From NCBI GenBank assembly GCA_942492025.1, contig CALODJ010000006.1, positions 372,001-436,000 on the forward strand: 64,000 nt of DNA, in the 5' to 3' direction. This stretch comes from JABDQW01 sp942492025 (GTDB lineage: Bacteria > Pseudomonadota > Gammaproteobacteria > SZUA-229). The position numbers and the translations under genes were made by a program. Positions 1 through 7,778 of this stretch are shown here, piece by piece. Positions within the stretch are counted from its first letter, which is position 1. Each line of letters opens with the position of its first letter. The notes beneath the pieces were generated by a model. The model worked only from the letters and a program-made list of their open reading frames with translations, ran no database searches and was not told the DNA's origin.

Positions 1-246
1 TCCATTGACAAGAACATCGTGCTCGGCGGGTTAGCACTGCAGTTTTTGTTTGTCGTCTTGTTCTTGAAAGTGCCCTTTGCGAATGAAGCGTTGGCTGCGT
101 TGAACCAACGCGTCATACTGCTCGATGAGGCGACAACAGCCGGGACTTCATTTGTATTTGGCTACCTAGGCGGGGGGGAGCTGCCTTTCGAAGCTACTAA
201 TCCACAAAAACTGGTTAAAAAATTCATTTTTCACCAAACCGGTTAA
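1..246 (+). pseudogene. Fragment of a NupC/CNT-family nucleoside transporter
   Basis: Frame 1 is open from the left edge, so the real start lies outside the window; the GTG at 19 is only an internal codon. The readable part has a hydrophobic helix (LQFLFVVLFLKVPF) followed by AGTSFVFGYLGGGELPFE, which matches the N-terminal part of concentrative Na+/H+-nucleoside symporters. Family members are about 400 residues and continue with many more membrane helices, but here the frame stops about 15 residues after LPFE in unrelated sequence. I infer a C-terminally truncated, non-functional remnant. Its TAA overlaps the stop of the convergent serine hydrolase gene. Confidence 0.6.
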
Positions 247-1370
247 TCCATTAGAAGTTTGGCCAGTCGCCGAGATATACGCACAGGCTTGCTGTGTACA
301 CTGTTGGTCATCAGAACAATACCCAAACGCTCGGGTGACTGCGGATAAAGATACATTAGTGCGCGGGTGTTTGTGAGTTGACCTTCATGCCAGACGTGTC
401 GCTTATCAAGCGTATATTTAACGCCATAGCCATAAGAAGGATTTCCAGGCACGGTTGTCCAGAGGCGGCTGGTATCGTCGAGGAGGCTTCCCTGAAGCAG
501 CGCGTTGGCAAATTTGGCCAAGTCGAGAATATTTGATTCCCAACCGCCCCCGGGAAGTTTCCAGGCTTTATTCCCGGACAGTACCGGCCTCAAGTTGTTG
601 TATTTCTGATCATATCCTTTGTACGTGCCGATGGCCTGTCGCAATGAATACATGCCAAGGGGCTCCTTGATCCTGTCTCTCACCCAGGCTGCATAACTTG
701 TGCTCGACCCACCTTCGATGGCGGAGCCCAGCAGGCTATATCCAAAAGTTGAGTACTTGTAGTTGGTCCCGGGATCGAAACAAAGCCTTTGATCACCGAA
801 AACCGCCACACCCTGCTTTGCGTTGTAATACTTGCTGGTATGTCTATGACGCGAATAATCGGGTGAGCGATTCTGGTAACAGTTTTTCTTCTGCGTGTAA
901 TGTATGATTCCTGAGCGGTTCGATAATAGATGCCTGATGCGGATGTTTCCCTTGTTGCCATACGCAGGCCAGTAACCTACATGTTCGGTCACCCGGTCAT
1001 TCAGGCCAAAGGCTGGATTTTGTTCTGCGAGTTTCAAGGCGGCGACAGCAGTAAGCGTTTTTGAAATCGAGCCCCAGCGGAATAGGGTTCTCGTTGTTAC
1101 GGGCCTACCGGATGCCAGATCCTCATAGCCATAACCACTGGCGTAATAGATGTTTCCGTTTTTCACAATCGCCATGGCCATACCAACGATTTTCTGCCTG
1201 TCCATTTCATCGAACACAATATCATCGATTTGCGCAGCCGTTTTTGCGAGCGCTGTAGAACCTGCGTATACAGCAATCCAGAAACTTGTGATAGCCGCAT
1301 AAAAATACCGGCAAGAATTAGATGTTTTCCGATTTGCTCTATCTCTTCTGTCTGCGCAGATGAGCGGCAT
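243..1370 (-). CDS. Secreted serine hydrolase, beta-lactamase / class C PBP-like family
   Basis: This 375-residue protein belongs to the Beta-lactamase (PF00144) superfamily of serine hydrolases, which includes class C beta-lactamases, D,D-peptidases and esterases. Visible motifs are the nucleophile SxxK (SISK, residues 101-104), a Tyr motif in YKYSTFGYSLLG near residue 205 where Thr replaces the usual Asn of YxN, and a C-terminal HxG-type motif (WHEGQ) in place of KTG. A basic N-terminus followed by a hydrophobic stretch (residues 22-42) suggests export. The ATG start is preceded by GGGGA at about 5 nt. HxG instead of KTG favours a peptidase or esterase-like enzyme over a true beta-lactamase; the substrate cannot be told. 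It stands alone, convergent with the transporter fragment. Confidence 0.8.
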   Translation of the reverse strand: MPLICADRRDRANRKTSNSCRYFYAAITSFWIAVYAGSTALAKTAAQIDDIVFDEMDRQKIVGMAMAIVKNGNIYYASGYGYEDLASGRPVTTRTLFRWGSISKTLTAVAALKLAEQNPAFGLNDRVTEHVGYWPAYGNKGNIRIRHLLSNRSGIIHYTQKKNCYQNRSPDYSRHRHTSKYYNAKQGVAVFGDQRLCFDPGTNYKYSTFGYSLLGSAIEGGSSTSYAAWVRDRIKEPLGMYSLRQAIGTYKGYDQKYNNLRPVLSGNKAWKLPGGGWESNILDLAKFANALLQGSLLDDTSRLWTTVPGNPSYGYGVKYTLDKRHVWHEGQLTNTRALMYLYPQSPERLGIVLMTNSVHSKPVRISRRLAKLLMD

Positions 1371-1421
1371 AATATTCCCCAGAGTGCGCTGTAACAGAAA
1401 CCCGTTCCCTGTCTTGTATAC

Positions 1422-1480
1422 CCAGCTTGTTCAGTAATTCCATCTTTACGGTGTCTAATTTGGTTTTATGAACAAGCTGG
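1422..1480. repeat. Perfect 12-bp inverted repeat in the 1371-1706 gap
   Basis: CCAGCTTGTTCA (1422-1433) and TGAACAAGCTGG (1469-1480) are exact reverse complements separated by 35 bp. They lie upstream of the serine hydrolase (minus) and of the small secreted protein (plus). The arms could be an operator or the remains of a repeat element. Nothing else recognisable was seen in 1371-1706. Confidence 0.5.
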
Positions 1481-1706
1481 CAAACAGCTTGCTTCTGAAA
1501 TCCAAATCCTTCATGCAATAACCCGGCTAGGCGAATTTATGATAATCAGCTTAATCTGAATTACTGGTTGTCTATTGATTGACCTGTAAATGCTCAGAGC
1601 GTTGAACTACGCTTGCTAATTTAATTCAAAAGGTGTTTGACCGTTTGCAATTGATGGCTATCTCTTGCCTGTTATCTTGCAGATGAAACATCCAGTGAGT
1701 ATGTAA

Positions 1707-2183
1707 ATGATCAAAAATATCATACCTCTAATCATTATCTCGGCTACCATTATTCATGCTACGGTCGCGAAACCTGATGCTGAACCTGAGAATGTCAATA
1801 TAAATGGTCCACCAAGACTCAGCGTCATACGCGAAGCGCGATTTGTGGGATTCTCAAATAATACGGCAGCTGCTGATGTCGGCCTTGTTGGTATGCATGA
1901 TGCTTGCCGTTCTACATACGGTGCCGGCTCAAGAATGTGCCTGGATATCGAAGTATTTAAAACACCCGGGCTCCGGTCTGTATCGTCTGTAACCAAGGGC
2001 TGGTTGCAGCCTACCAGCTACCTGTCTGGTGATAATCCGGCTTCGCTTTCATGCAATGGTTGGTCGGTAAATACAGGCGGCGCCGCGACCTGGCTCACTG
2101 GTAACATGCAGATTAAGTATGGTAGCAAGCATAATGGCAACATGCATTGCGAGAATCACTTGCCTGTCGCGTGCTGCAAGTAG
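1707..2183 (+). CDS. Small Cys-containing secreted protein, function unknown
   Basis: This is a 158-residue protein with a clear signal peptide (hydrophobic residues 4-20, cleavage near ATVA-KPD). The mature part has RFVGFSNNTAAADVGLVGMHDACRSTYG near its start, six cysteines spread over its length and a terminal pair in PVACCK, suggesting a disulfide-stabilised extracellular fold. I recall similar exported proteins in marine gammaproteobacteria but can name no characterised family or function. The ATG follows GAGTATGTAA, a weak ribosome site. It is monocistronic: a hairpin terminator for the opposite gene lies downstream. Confidence 0.7.
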   Translation: MIKNIIPLIIISATIIHATVAKPDAEPENVNINGPPRLSVIREARFVGFSNNTAAADVGLVGMHDACRSTYGAGSRMCLDIEVFKTPGLRSVSSVTKGWLQPTSYLSGDNPASLSCNGWSVNTGGAATWLTGNMQIKYGSKHNGNMHCENHLPVACCK

Positions 2184-2373
2184 CGAGACCAGTCACTTGG
2201 CCGGTACAGTGGGCACGCAATAACAGGAAAGGCTCCGATGGACCCCCGATCTACCTGAACAGTCGAACCAGGAATAACATAATAGAAAAACAAGATACTC
2301 GTAAAGAACAGCATAACAAGATAGTGTGCCTATGACTGATTGGCAGGATACGGATTTCAGGCGACCACACAGA

Positions 2374-2400
2374 CGAAAGCCCGCCAAAGGCGGGCTTTCG
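2374..2400 (-). terminator. Hairpin terminator of the multiheme cytochrome gene
   Basis: CGAAAGCCCGCC-AAA-GGCGGGCTTTCG forms a 12-bp perfect stem with a 3-nt loop, 18 bp past the stop of the minus-strand cytochrome gene. The T-run is poor on both sides, but the stem is strong and may serve both convergent genes. Confidence 0.75.
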
Positions 2401-2418
2401 ATTTAGGGTAAGGCTTGC

Positions 2419-4809
2419 TTATTGAAGATTTAGAAAGCGCCTGCCCCAGGCCTGATAGCTGACCGATTGAATGGCCGAGCCGCCAGTACCAGTGCAGGTC
2501 AACGTGTACGTCGCAGGATCATTGATCACGAGTGACTCGGAACCGTTTACCGGTTTAGAGCCTGACCAGCCACCGGACGCAGTGCAGGTGCTGGCATCCG
2601 TTGATGACCAGCTCAGCGTGATCGTTCCACCACGAGAGAGCCTTGTCGGGCTCGAGGTGAGACTGACCGTCGGCGCGGCCACTACTGCTTGCGGATTGAC
2701 CGTCACGGTGACACTGTCGATAACGCTACCACCATCACCAATGCAGGTCACTGCATACGTCGTTGTTACGGTCGGGGTCACCGCCTCGGAACCATTGGGT
2801 TCGATGATATTCGCATTCCAGTCGGCAGTACAAGCGGTCGCATAGGTCGAGTTCCAGTTTAGTGTCGTTGACTGTCCCTGATCGATGGTTGCCGGTGTCG
2901 CCGACAGTGTTGCTGTAGGCGCAGGCACAGGCACTGTATTATTAACCGAGACCGTCACACTGTCAGTGACGCTGCCGCCATTACCGGTACAGGTCATCGA
3001 GTATGTCGTTGTTGCGGTCGGGCTCACCAGTTGGGAGCCGCTGGTTGCTGTATTGTCCATCCAGACAGCAGAACACGTGGTGGTATCAGTAGAAATCCAG
3101 TCCAGTGTTGTTGATTGCCCCAGATCAATGGTTGGGGGGGCCGCTGTCAGGCTAAGTGTAGGAACTGTCGGCGCTATTCCGCCTGCATCACTAACAACGG
3201 TGGTGGTTGCGCTGGCAATCTGTTCGTGTTTCAAACTCTGATTAGTATAAAGTGTTTTGAAGGTCTGCACCTGTTCCAGATGGTCTTCTTTATACAGATC
3301 CTGTAAGTACCCGTGTGCGATGGTCTGATAATTCAATGACACACTGACATCGAGATCACCGCCAACCGCCACCGGGATGCGATAGATTAGCTCATCGCTA
3401 CCCAGATTAAAATTCGCATCATTGAAAGCCTGACCATGCACGGCAACATCGAGTGGTACCGCGTACTTGTCGAAGCCTTGTGGTGTCAGGCGGTTATCTT
3501 TCAGGTACTGGGCACCTCGCAGCAAGGTGTAGGTGATGTTGCTGTCTGAATCACCCATCACGGTTTCATAGATCTGTACCTGGTCCGCTGCGGTAATCAG
3601 ATCATAATGGGGTTCAAAGATGGTCTGATCGACATCGTTATCCGCGCCAGTTATCGAGCCATCCGCATTGATCCGGCCTGATTCGAATACAACATTGTTA
3701 CTGCTGTCGGTCAGCTTGAAATGAAGCCACATACGGCGTGAGGGGTAGGCGGTTGGTGCTTTGTGTCCCGAATTGTTCTGCACCCTGACACGTGCCTCGA
3801 GGACACCCTCAGTGACAGTAGCCGACACGATTTCGATGTTTGCGGCGCTTTGCAGCATCGCCCGGGCGCGGTCAATACTCGCGTTCATATTGGTACTGGT
3901 AACATCCAGTTGTGCTGCATTGTCCCTGAGCATGGTCAGCATCGTGGTATTGGCGCCGACGAGATGATGTTTGGCGAAACCGTTTTTTGCGCCCAAAAAT
4001 CGTGGACGGTTGGAAACCTTTGAAGTGGTTTTCGGCATATGACAATCCTGACAACTCTGCGGATTGGTGCCGGCATCATCAAAGATAGAGTTCTGCCATT
4101 CGGTATAAGGCATTTGTTCAGGAAACTCGGATTCCGCTGATGTGGTCAGCACCTTGCCGTTCCTATCTACAAAAGGTGTTTTCAGATCATGACAGGTGGC
4201 GCACAACGCGGAATCAGAGACGTGTGCGCTGTAGGCAGGCGTATAGCCTGTGTTCTGGACCATGGGTTGTCCAAAGATGTCACTGAACTGACCGTAAATG
4301 GTTTTATTGTTGTTTATCTTGTAATGCCCGGAAGAGCCTTCCAGTGTACCCAGGGTGGCATCATCGGCGATCTGGTGACATAAGGTACAACTGACACCGT
4401 TCATACCAGCATCGTGCATCGCATGGCCTGGATTCAGAATGCCGTCAGGCCCGAACAGGGTGATGTTTCCACCCTGTACCTTGGTTATTTCATAGTTCGC
4501 CATCGGCGCATGACATTTGGTGCATTTGTCGTTGATCACCGTGGATAACTGCGGATTACGCTCCAGTTCCGTTGCCACCTTCGCACGCCAGAGTGGGTCC
4601 TTGGTCGCATTTGCCATCATGGAAGCCCCCCAGTCCTTGACGATGGACACGTCCTGACCGGTGGTATCAGTCAGTCCGTCGTGACACTGGCTGCAGTTGC
4701 CAGAGCCGGAAAAATGTGATGTCGTGAAATTGGCGTTTTCCGCATAGACACTCAATGAAAACAGGGAAAACAGATTAAAAAGCGATAGGAATAATAGACT
4801 TCTGAACAT
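2419..4809 (-). CDS. Secreted five-heme cytochrome c with three C-terminal Ig-like repeats
   Basis: This 796-residue exported protein has a signal peptide (residues 1-23, ending VYA) and five CxxCH heme-binding motifs: CSQCH (39-43), CTKCH (96-100), CTLCH (141-145), CATCH (203-207) and CQDCH (253-257). A middle region of about 280 residues without hemes follows. From about residue 550 there are three repeats of roughly 75 residues beginning PT(V/A)xLxxxP and containing (S/T)TTLxWxST, resembling bacterial Ig-like folds, each with a Cys pair. By family knowledge it is probably a periplasmic or cell-surface electron-transfer protein. GGAGG precedes the ATG. A LuxR-type regulator lies upstream in the same orientation, separated by about 200 bp. 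The redox partner is unknown, and the Ig repeats hint at surface anchoring or protein contact. Confidence 0.85.
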   Translation of the reverse strand: MFRSLLFLSLFNLFSLFSLSVYAENANFTTSHFSGSGNCSQCHDGLTDTTGQDVSIVKDWGASMMANATKDPLWRAKVATELERNPQLSTVINDKCTKCHAPMANYEITKVQGGNITLFGPDGILNPGHAMHDAGMNGVSCTLCHQIADDATLGTLEGSSGHYKINNNKTIYGQFSDIFGQPMVQNTGYTPAYSAHVSDSALCATCHDLKTPFVDRNGKVLTTSAESEFPEQMPYTEWQNSIFDDAGTNPQSCQDCHMPKTTSKVSNRPRFLGAKNGFAKHHLVGANTTMLTMLRDNAAQLDVTSTNMNASIDRARAMLQSAANIEIVSATVTEGVLEARVRVQNNSGHKAPTAYPSRRMWLHFKLTDSSNNVVFESGRINADGSITGADNDVDQTIFEPHYDLITAADQVQIYETVMGDSDSNITYTLLRGAQYLKDNRLTPQGFDKYAVPLDVAVHGQAFNDANFNLGSDELIYRIPVAVGGDLDVSVSLNYQTIAHGYLQDLYKEDHLEQVQTFKTLYTNQSLKHEQIASATTTVVSDAGGIAPTVPTLSLTAAPPTIDLGQSTTLDWISTDTTTCSAVWMDNTATSGSQLVSPTATTTYSMTCTGNGGSVTDSVTVSVNNTVPVPAPTATLSATPATIDQGQSTTLNWNSTYATACTADWNANIIEPNGSEAVTPTVTTTYAVTCIGDGGSVIDSVTVTVNPQAVVAAPTVSLTSSPTRLSRGGTITLSWSSTDASTCTASGGWSGSKPVNGSESLVINDPATYTLTCTGTGGSAIQSVSYQAWGRRFLNLQ

Positions 4810-5013
4810 TCATGGCCTCCAAGAGATACAAGTACTGCTAACACCATCAGCAATAGGAGTAAGTTACTCTTTTAGGTATAGCTTATGAATCCGTACAAAT
4901 GGAGGTATTTTTATCGAAAAGCAGGCATTGAGTTATACAATAAGATAATAATAATATTAATGATTACTAATATTATTGATCACAGTATGTGCTGGCGCAA
5001 AAAAGCGCAGTAA

Positions 5014-5817
5014 TTAGCCCAATGGGTCAGCGATTAATGGCATTGCCCCGGTATCACAACGCTGTCGATCGAGGCTGCGACGGAACAGTTTGATCATGTT
5101 GGTGACCGGACAGACACGCTCAAATGCGTACAAAATCAGTTGCGAGCGGTTATTGGCGTCAAACTTTTTAAACAAGCGGGTCAGATGCTGTTTGACCGTG
5201 GGTTCGGACATGTGAATCTGTGCAGCGATCTCCTTGGTCGATAGACCCTCCATAATCAGAGCGAACACATCGTATTCACGTTTGGTCAATTGCTGATGCA
5301 GTAAGCTGATTCGCTCTTTGATGGACTGTTCTATCATCCGTTCGAACTCAATGGCATCAATAACCATCTCATCCAGTAGTGATTTATTGAACCAGAGCTG
5401 TCCCGACTTGACCGCAAGCACCGCGTTGCATAATTCATCTATCGATGCCTCCAGAGGTACGAGACCGTACACGCCTGCACGCATCAGACTTTTCAAATAC
5501 TGATGGTCGGCTTCCGCCGCAAAAACAATGATGCGCGCTTCAGGCGTGTTCTGCCGGAGCTGTTTGAAAAAATCGGCCAGCGGATACTGGATCAAGCGCG
5601 CATTTATCAGCACGATTTCATAGCAGGCGGGCTGATCGGAATTCAGAAAGTCATCGCAAGTGTTGAACCGGCCGTGCAGTTGAATGCTGCCATGTTGTTC
5701 GATTCCCTGGCTGACACCGCCGGCGATCAGATCATTTGATGAAATCATTGCCACGGAGCAATAATCATGCTGATGAGCAGACTCGACTTTGTGCGCGTTA
5801 TTCTGTGATGTCATCAT
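5014..5817 (-). CDS. LuxR/NarL-type regulator with degenerate receiver domain
   Basis: The N-terminal half (about residues 20-140) looks like a response-regulator receiver, and the C-terminal half is a LuxR-type helix-turn-helix (LTKREYDVFALIMEGLSTKEIAAQI, SEPTVKQHLTRLFKKF). At the end of the beta-3 strand, where the phosphoacceptor Asp sits, the sequence reads VLINAR, so Asn appears to replace Asp. The protein may therefore work without phosphorylation, as in VpsT- or CsgD-like regulators, though that comparison is inference. A longer frame begins at a TTG at 5865, but the tandem ATGs at 5817 and 5814 are likelier starts. No partner kinase is near. Its position suggests control of the cytochrome gene or of the surface-protein block to the right. 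Confidence 0.75.
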   Translation of the reverse strand: MMTSQNNAHKVESAHQHDYCSVAMISSNDLIAGGVSQGIEQHGSIQLHGRFNTCDDFLNSDQPACYEIVLINARLIQYPLADFFKQLRQNTPEARIIVFAAEADHQYLKSLMRAGVYGLVPLEASIDELCNAVLAVKSGQLWFNKSLLDEMVIDAIEFERMIEQSIKERISLLHQQLTKREYDVFALIMEGLSTKEIAAQIHMSEPTVKQHLTRLFKKFDANNRSQLILYAFERVCPVTNMIKLFRRSLDRQRCDTGAMPLIADPLG

Positions 5818-6172
5818 TAGTATTGTAAATACCCGGTGCGTTAGAACATACGAACATGCTAACAAATTGCTGGCGGGCAGACAATGTCAATTGTCAATAC
5901 ATTTGTTACAAGTTATTACAAAATAATCAGAATAATTTACACATATAGCTATTTTTGTTCATAAATCATCCCCAAAAGAGCGGCTCATACGAAAGCCTCT
6001 GCCAGTATAAATGCACAGGAATTGCTGAGATCGCTGGAGTTTGAGCATGGCGTGAATTTATGGCGCCCCTCATTTATGCGCAAAAGAGCCGTCATAAGCA
6101 CTATTTATCACGACTATTCGAATAGATCTGGATGAAGAAAGCTGCAAAATGTGGCCCAGGGTGGGATATAGC

Positions 6173-6405
6173 TAGCCCACATTTCTCACCAGGCGGCGTA
6201 GAAAACTGATATGGCATTGGCTATATGGAGTAAAGCCAGGATGACCCAAAATGCAGTGTGTTATTCAAGCCTGCCTATCACGGTTCAGGCTAGTCTTCGT
6301 GTCCGTAAGCTTGCTCTTCACTCAAACCGTAGCTATTGCTACGCTTTTCGCTCCAGAGCGGCGCGTACGAACACGAATCCTGCGCCTGCTCCCGTGATCC
6401 TGGTG
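6173..6405 (+). repeat. MITE-like element, decayed copy
   Basis: It begins TAGCCCACATTTCTCACC after a CTAG-type target and continues with the same body as the copies at 61622 and 19207/21709 (through GATGACCCAAAATGCAGTGTGTTATTCAAGC in sense). The right end stops at GATCCTGGTG; the expected AGAAATGCGGGCTA is lost. It is about 233 bp and non-coding. Confidence 0.75.
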
Positions 6406-6479
6406 TAGAGGAGCCAGCGCGTTCCTGGATCCTTATCATACCCTGCCTGGCAGCTCGATTGCTCAACGCAATGTATCAG

Positions 6480-6956
6480 ATCAACGGGTGTCCATCTAGC
6501 TAGGTAGGGTATCCTGATTTTTTCAAATGTCCTTTTTTGGCGGCCAAGAAATTTACACTCATGAATATTCGCAACCTCTTGATTTTACGATAAAAATAAC
6601 TTGATCATCGAATGAAAAAAGTTATACAGATATAAGCTGGCTTGCATTGAGAGGATGAATTCCTTTGTAACTATACGTTTTTAAATTGTTTTTTCGATCG
6701 ATACCGCACTTAAGTCAAAAAGACCGACCAGAAAACTTTACAGTGGGTTACACAACAATTTACATTGCGTTACAATGGTGTTTGTTAGCGAACGCAAGCG
6801 TATGTACATAAAACGAGAATGAGAGTTGGTATAAAAATCGAGTGTGGTTGGATGAATGAAAAGCATTTACATTTCCGAGGTGGGAGCTAGCAACACACAT
6901 CGTTCGCATACTAATCCAAGTTTTGTTACCGGGCTAGGAATTAAAAGCAAAATGAT
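6480..6956 (+). promoter_or_regulatory. Conserved upstream region of VPxPA-CTERM gene 1
   Basis: About 450 bp here is recognisably the same as 12108-12567 and 15836-16297, upstream of the paralogs. The best conserved blocks are CTTGCATTGAGAGGAT, the cluster TTTACA-N5-TTACA-N7-TTTACATTGCGTTACA (6737-6774), and GAGTTGGTATAAAAA about 120 bp before the ATG. The TTACA repeats look like an operator. The GGTATAAA block has GG but not the GC of a sigma-54 -24/-12 promoter, so that reading is only possible. Confidence 0.55.
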
Positions 6957-7298
6957 ATGAAAGTTCTGAAATTACTAACAGCAATTGTGGTATGTGTAAT
7001 CGCGCCAACATCGATGGCATCTACAATATTTAGAGCCACAGATATCCACTTACATACTATATATGAAGACAATCCAGGTTTGTCTCTGTATATGTTTAAT
7101 GATGAGGACACGGGTTTTGCAAATCCTCTTTTAGCTCCAGTAGGAGACGCATTTGAAAATGCCGGCGCAGGGGGTAGGGACTATGTAGCTACAAACGGTG
7201 ACTTGCAGACTCGCACCCTTATTCCGGTACCACCTGCGGTATGGTTACTTGGTTCAGGTTTGATTGGTCTGGTTGCAGTTGCGCGCCGCCGCGTCTGA
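6957..7298 (+). CDS. VPxPA-CTERM (PEP-CTERM-like) exported protein, short paralog
   Basis: This 113-residue protein has a signal peptide (residues 1-21, ending SMAS) and a C-terminal sorting signal IPVPPAVWLLGSGLIGLV followed by ARRR. That tripartite motif-helix-basic tail is typical of VPxPA-CTERM proteins processed by an exosortase. It shares its N-terminus, C-terminus, upstream DNA and terminator with the genes at 12568 and 16298. Compared with the 178-residue paralog it lacks about 65 residues between YVATNG and the sorting signal, as if by in-frame deletion. No exosortase is in the window. Family knowledge suggests surface or matrix delivery; the mature part is unrecognised. Confidence 0.75.
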   Translation: MKVLKLLTAIVVCVIAPTSMASTIFRATDIHLHTIYEDNPGLSLYMFNDEDTGFANPLLAPVGDAFENAGAGGRDYVATNGDLQTRTLIPVPPAVWLLGSGLIGLVAVARRRV

Positions 7299-7320
7299 TT
7301 CAGATAGCGCCATTACAAAA

Positions 7321-7350
7321 AAACAGCGGCTTATGCCGCTGTTTTTTTTT
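7321..7350 (+). terminator. Rho-independent terminator of VPxPA-CTERM gene 1
   Basis: ACAGCGGC-TTAT-GCCGCTGT is followed by a run of nine or more T, just past the stop codon. Near-identical terminators follow both paralogs. Confidence 0.9.
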
Positions 7351-7778
7351 GATACATGTGTGAGCGAGTACCTGCCGCGGCTACCATGCCTGAAACCTGG
7401 AAACATCGTCTAAAAAAAATTGGGTTGCGCCACCCTCGGCAGGGGCGGTGATCGAACCAACAGCGGTAATCAACGTGTAGGTTCGATTTTTGCCCGCATC
7501 TCTCACCAGATGAGATCTCGCATGATCCTTTAATTCACAGAACATTTTACGCACTCGGGAGTACGCACGCTTGTTCGACTTTTTCGTCAAATCCGTTGTG
7601 AATCCAATGTTGTTAGTGATCCTCTCGCTCCTGGTAAGAAATGCTGGTTATCCACGGTGATAACGAATCGTGTTATCTGGAAATCATGTCATTTTCTATT
7701 CGAAACCATGTAACAATCACAGAACTGACGGCGTATGCATCTGCGATATTCATCTACAGTTGCGTATAAAGTATAGGT
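7351..7778. other. Intergenic region without a supported gene
   Basis: No convincing gene. GCCCGCATCTCTCACCAG near 7492 resembles the MITE terminal repeat and may be a solo relic. A 69-codon minus-strand frame at 7381-7590 has no ribosome site or recognisable motif. Confidence 0.4.

Larger units (their letters stand above)
5818..6956. other. Long intergenic region with repeat elements
   Basis: No convincing gene. It holds the regulator's promoter region, a segment (about 6062-6130, containing TCACGACTATTCGAATAGATC) repeated at about 15580-15645, a MITE-like copy at 6173-6405, and from about 6480 the conserved upstream DNA of the first VPxPA-CTERM gene. Confidence 0.6.

Noticed and set aside
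6737..6850. Sigma-54 promoter upstream of the VPxPA-CTERM genes
   Set aside because: The conserved GGTATAAA block has GG but lacks the GC dinucleotide at the required spacing in all three copies, so it is only mentioned as a possibility.
7381..7590. 69-codon minus-strand frame
   Set aside because: No ribosome site, no recognisable motif, not conserved with the paralog regions.
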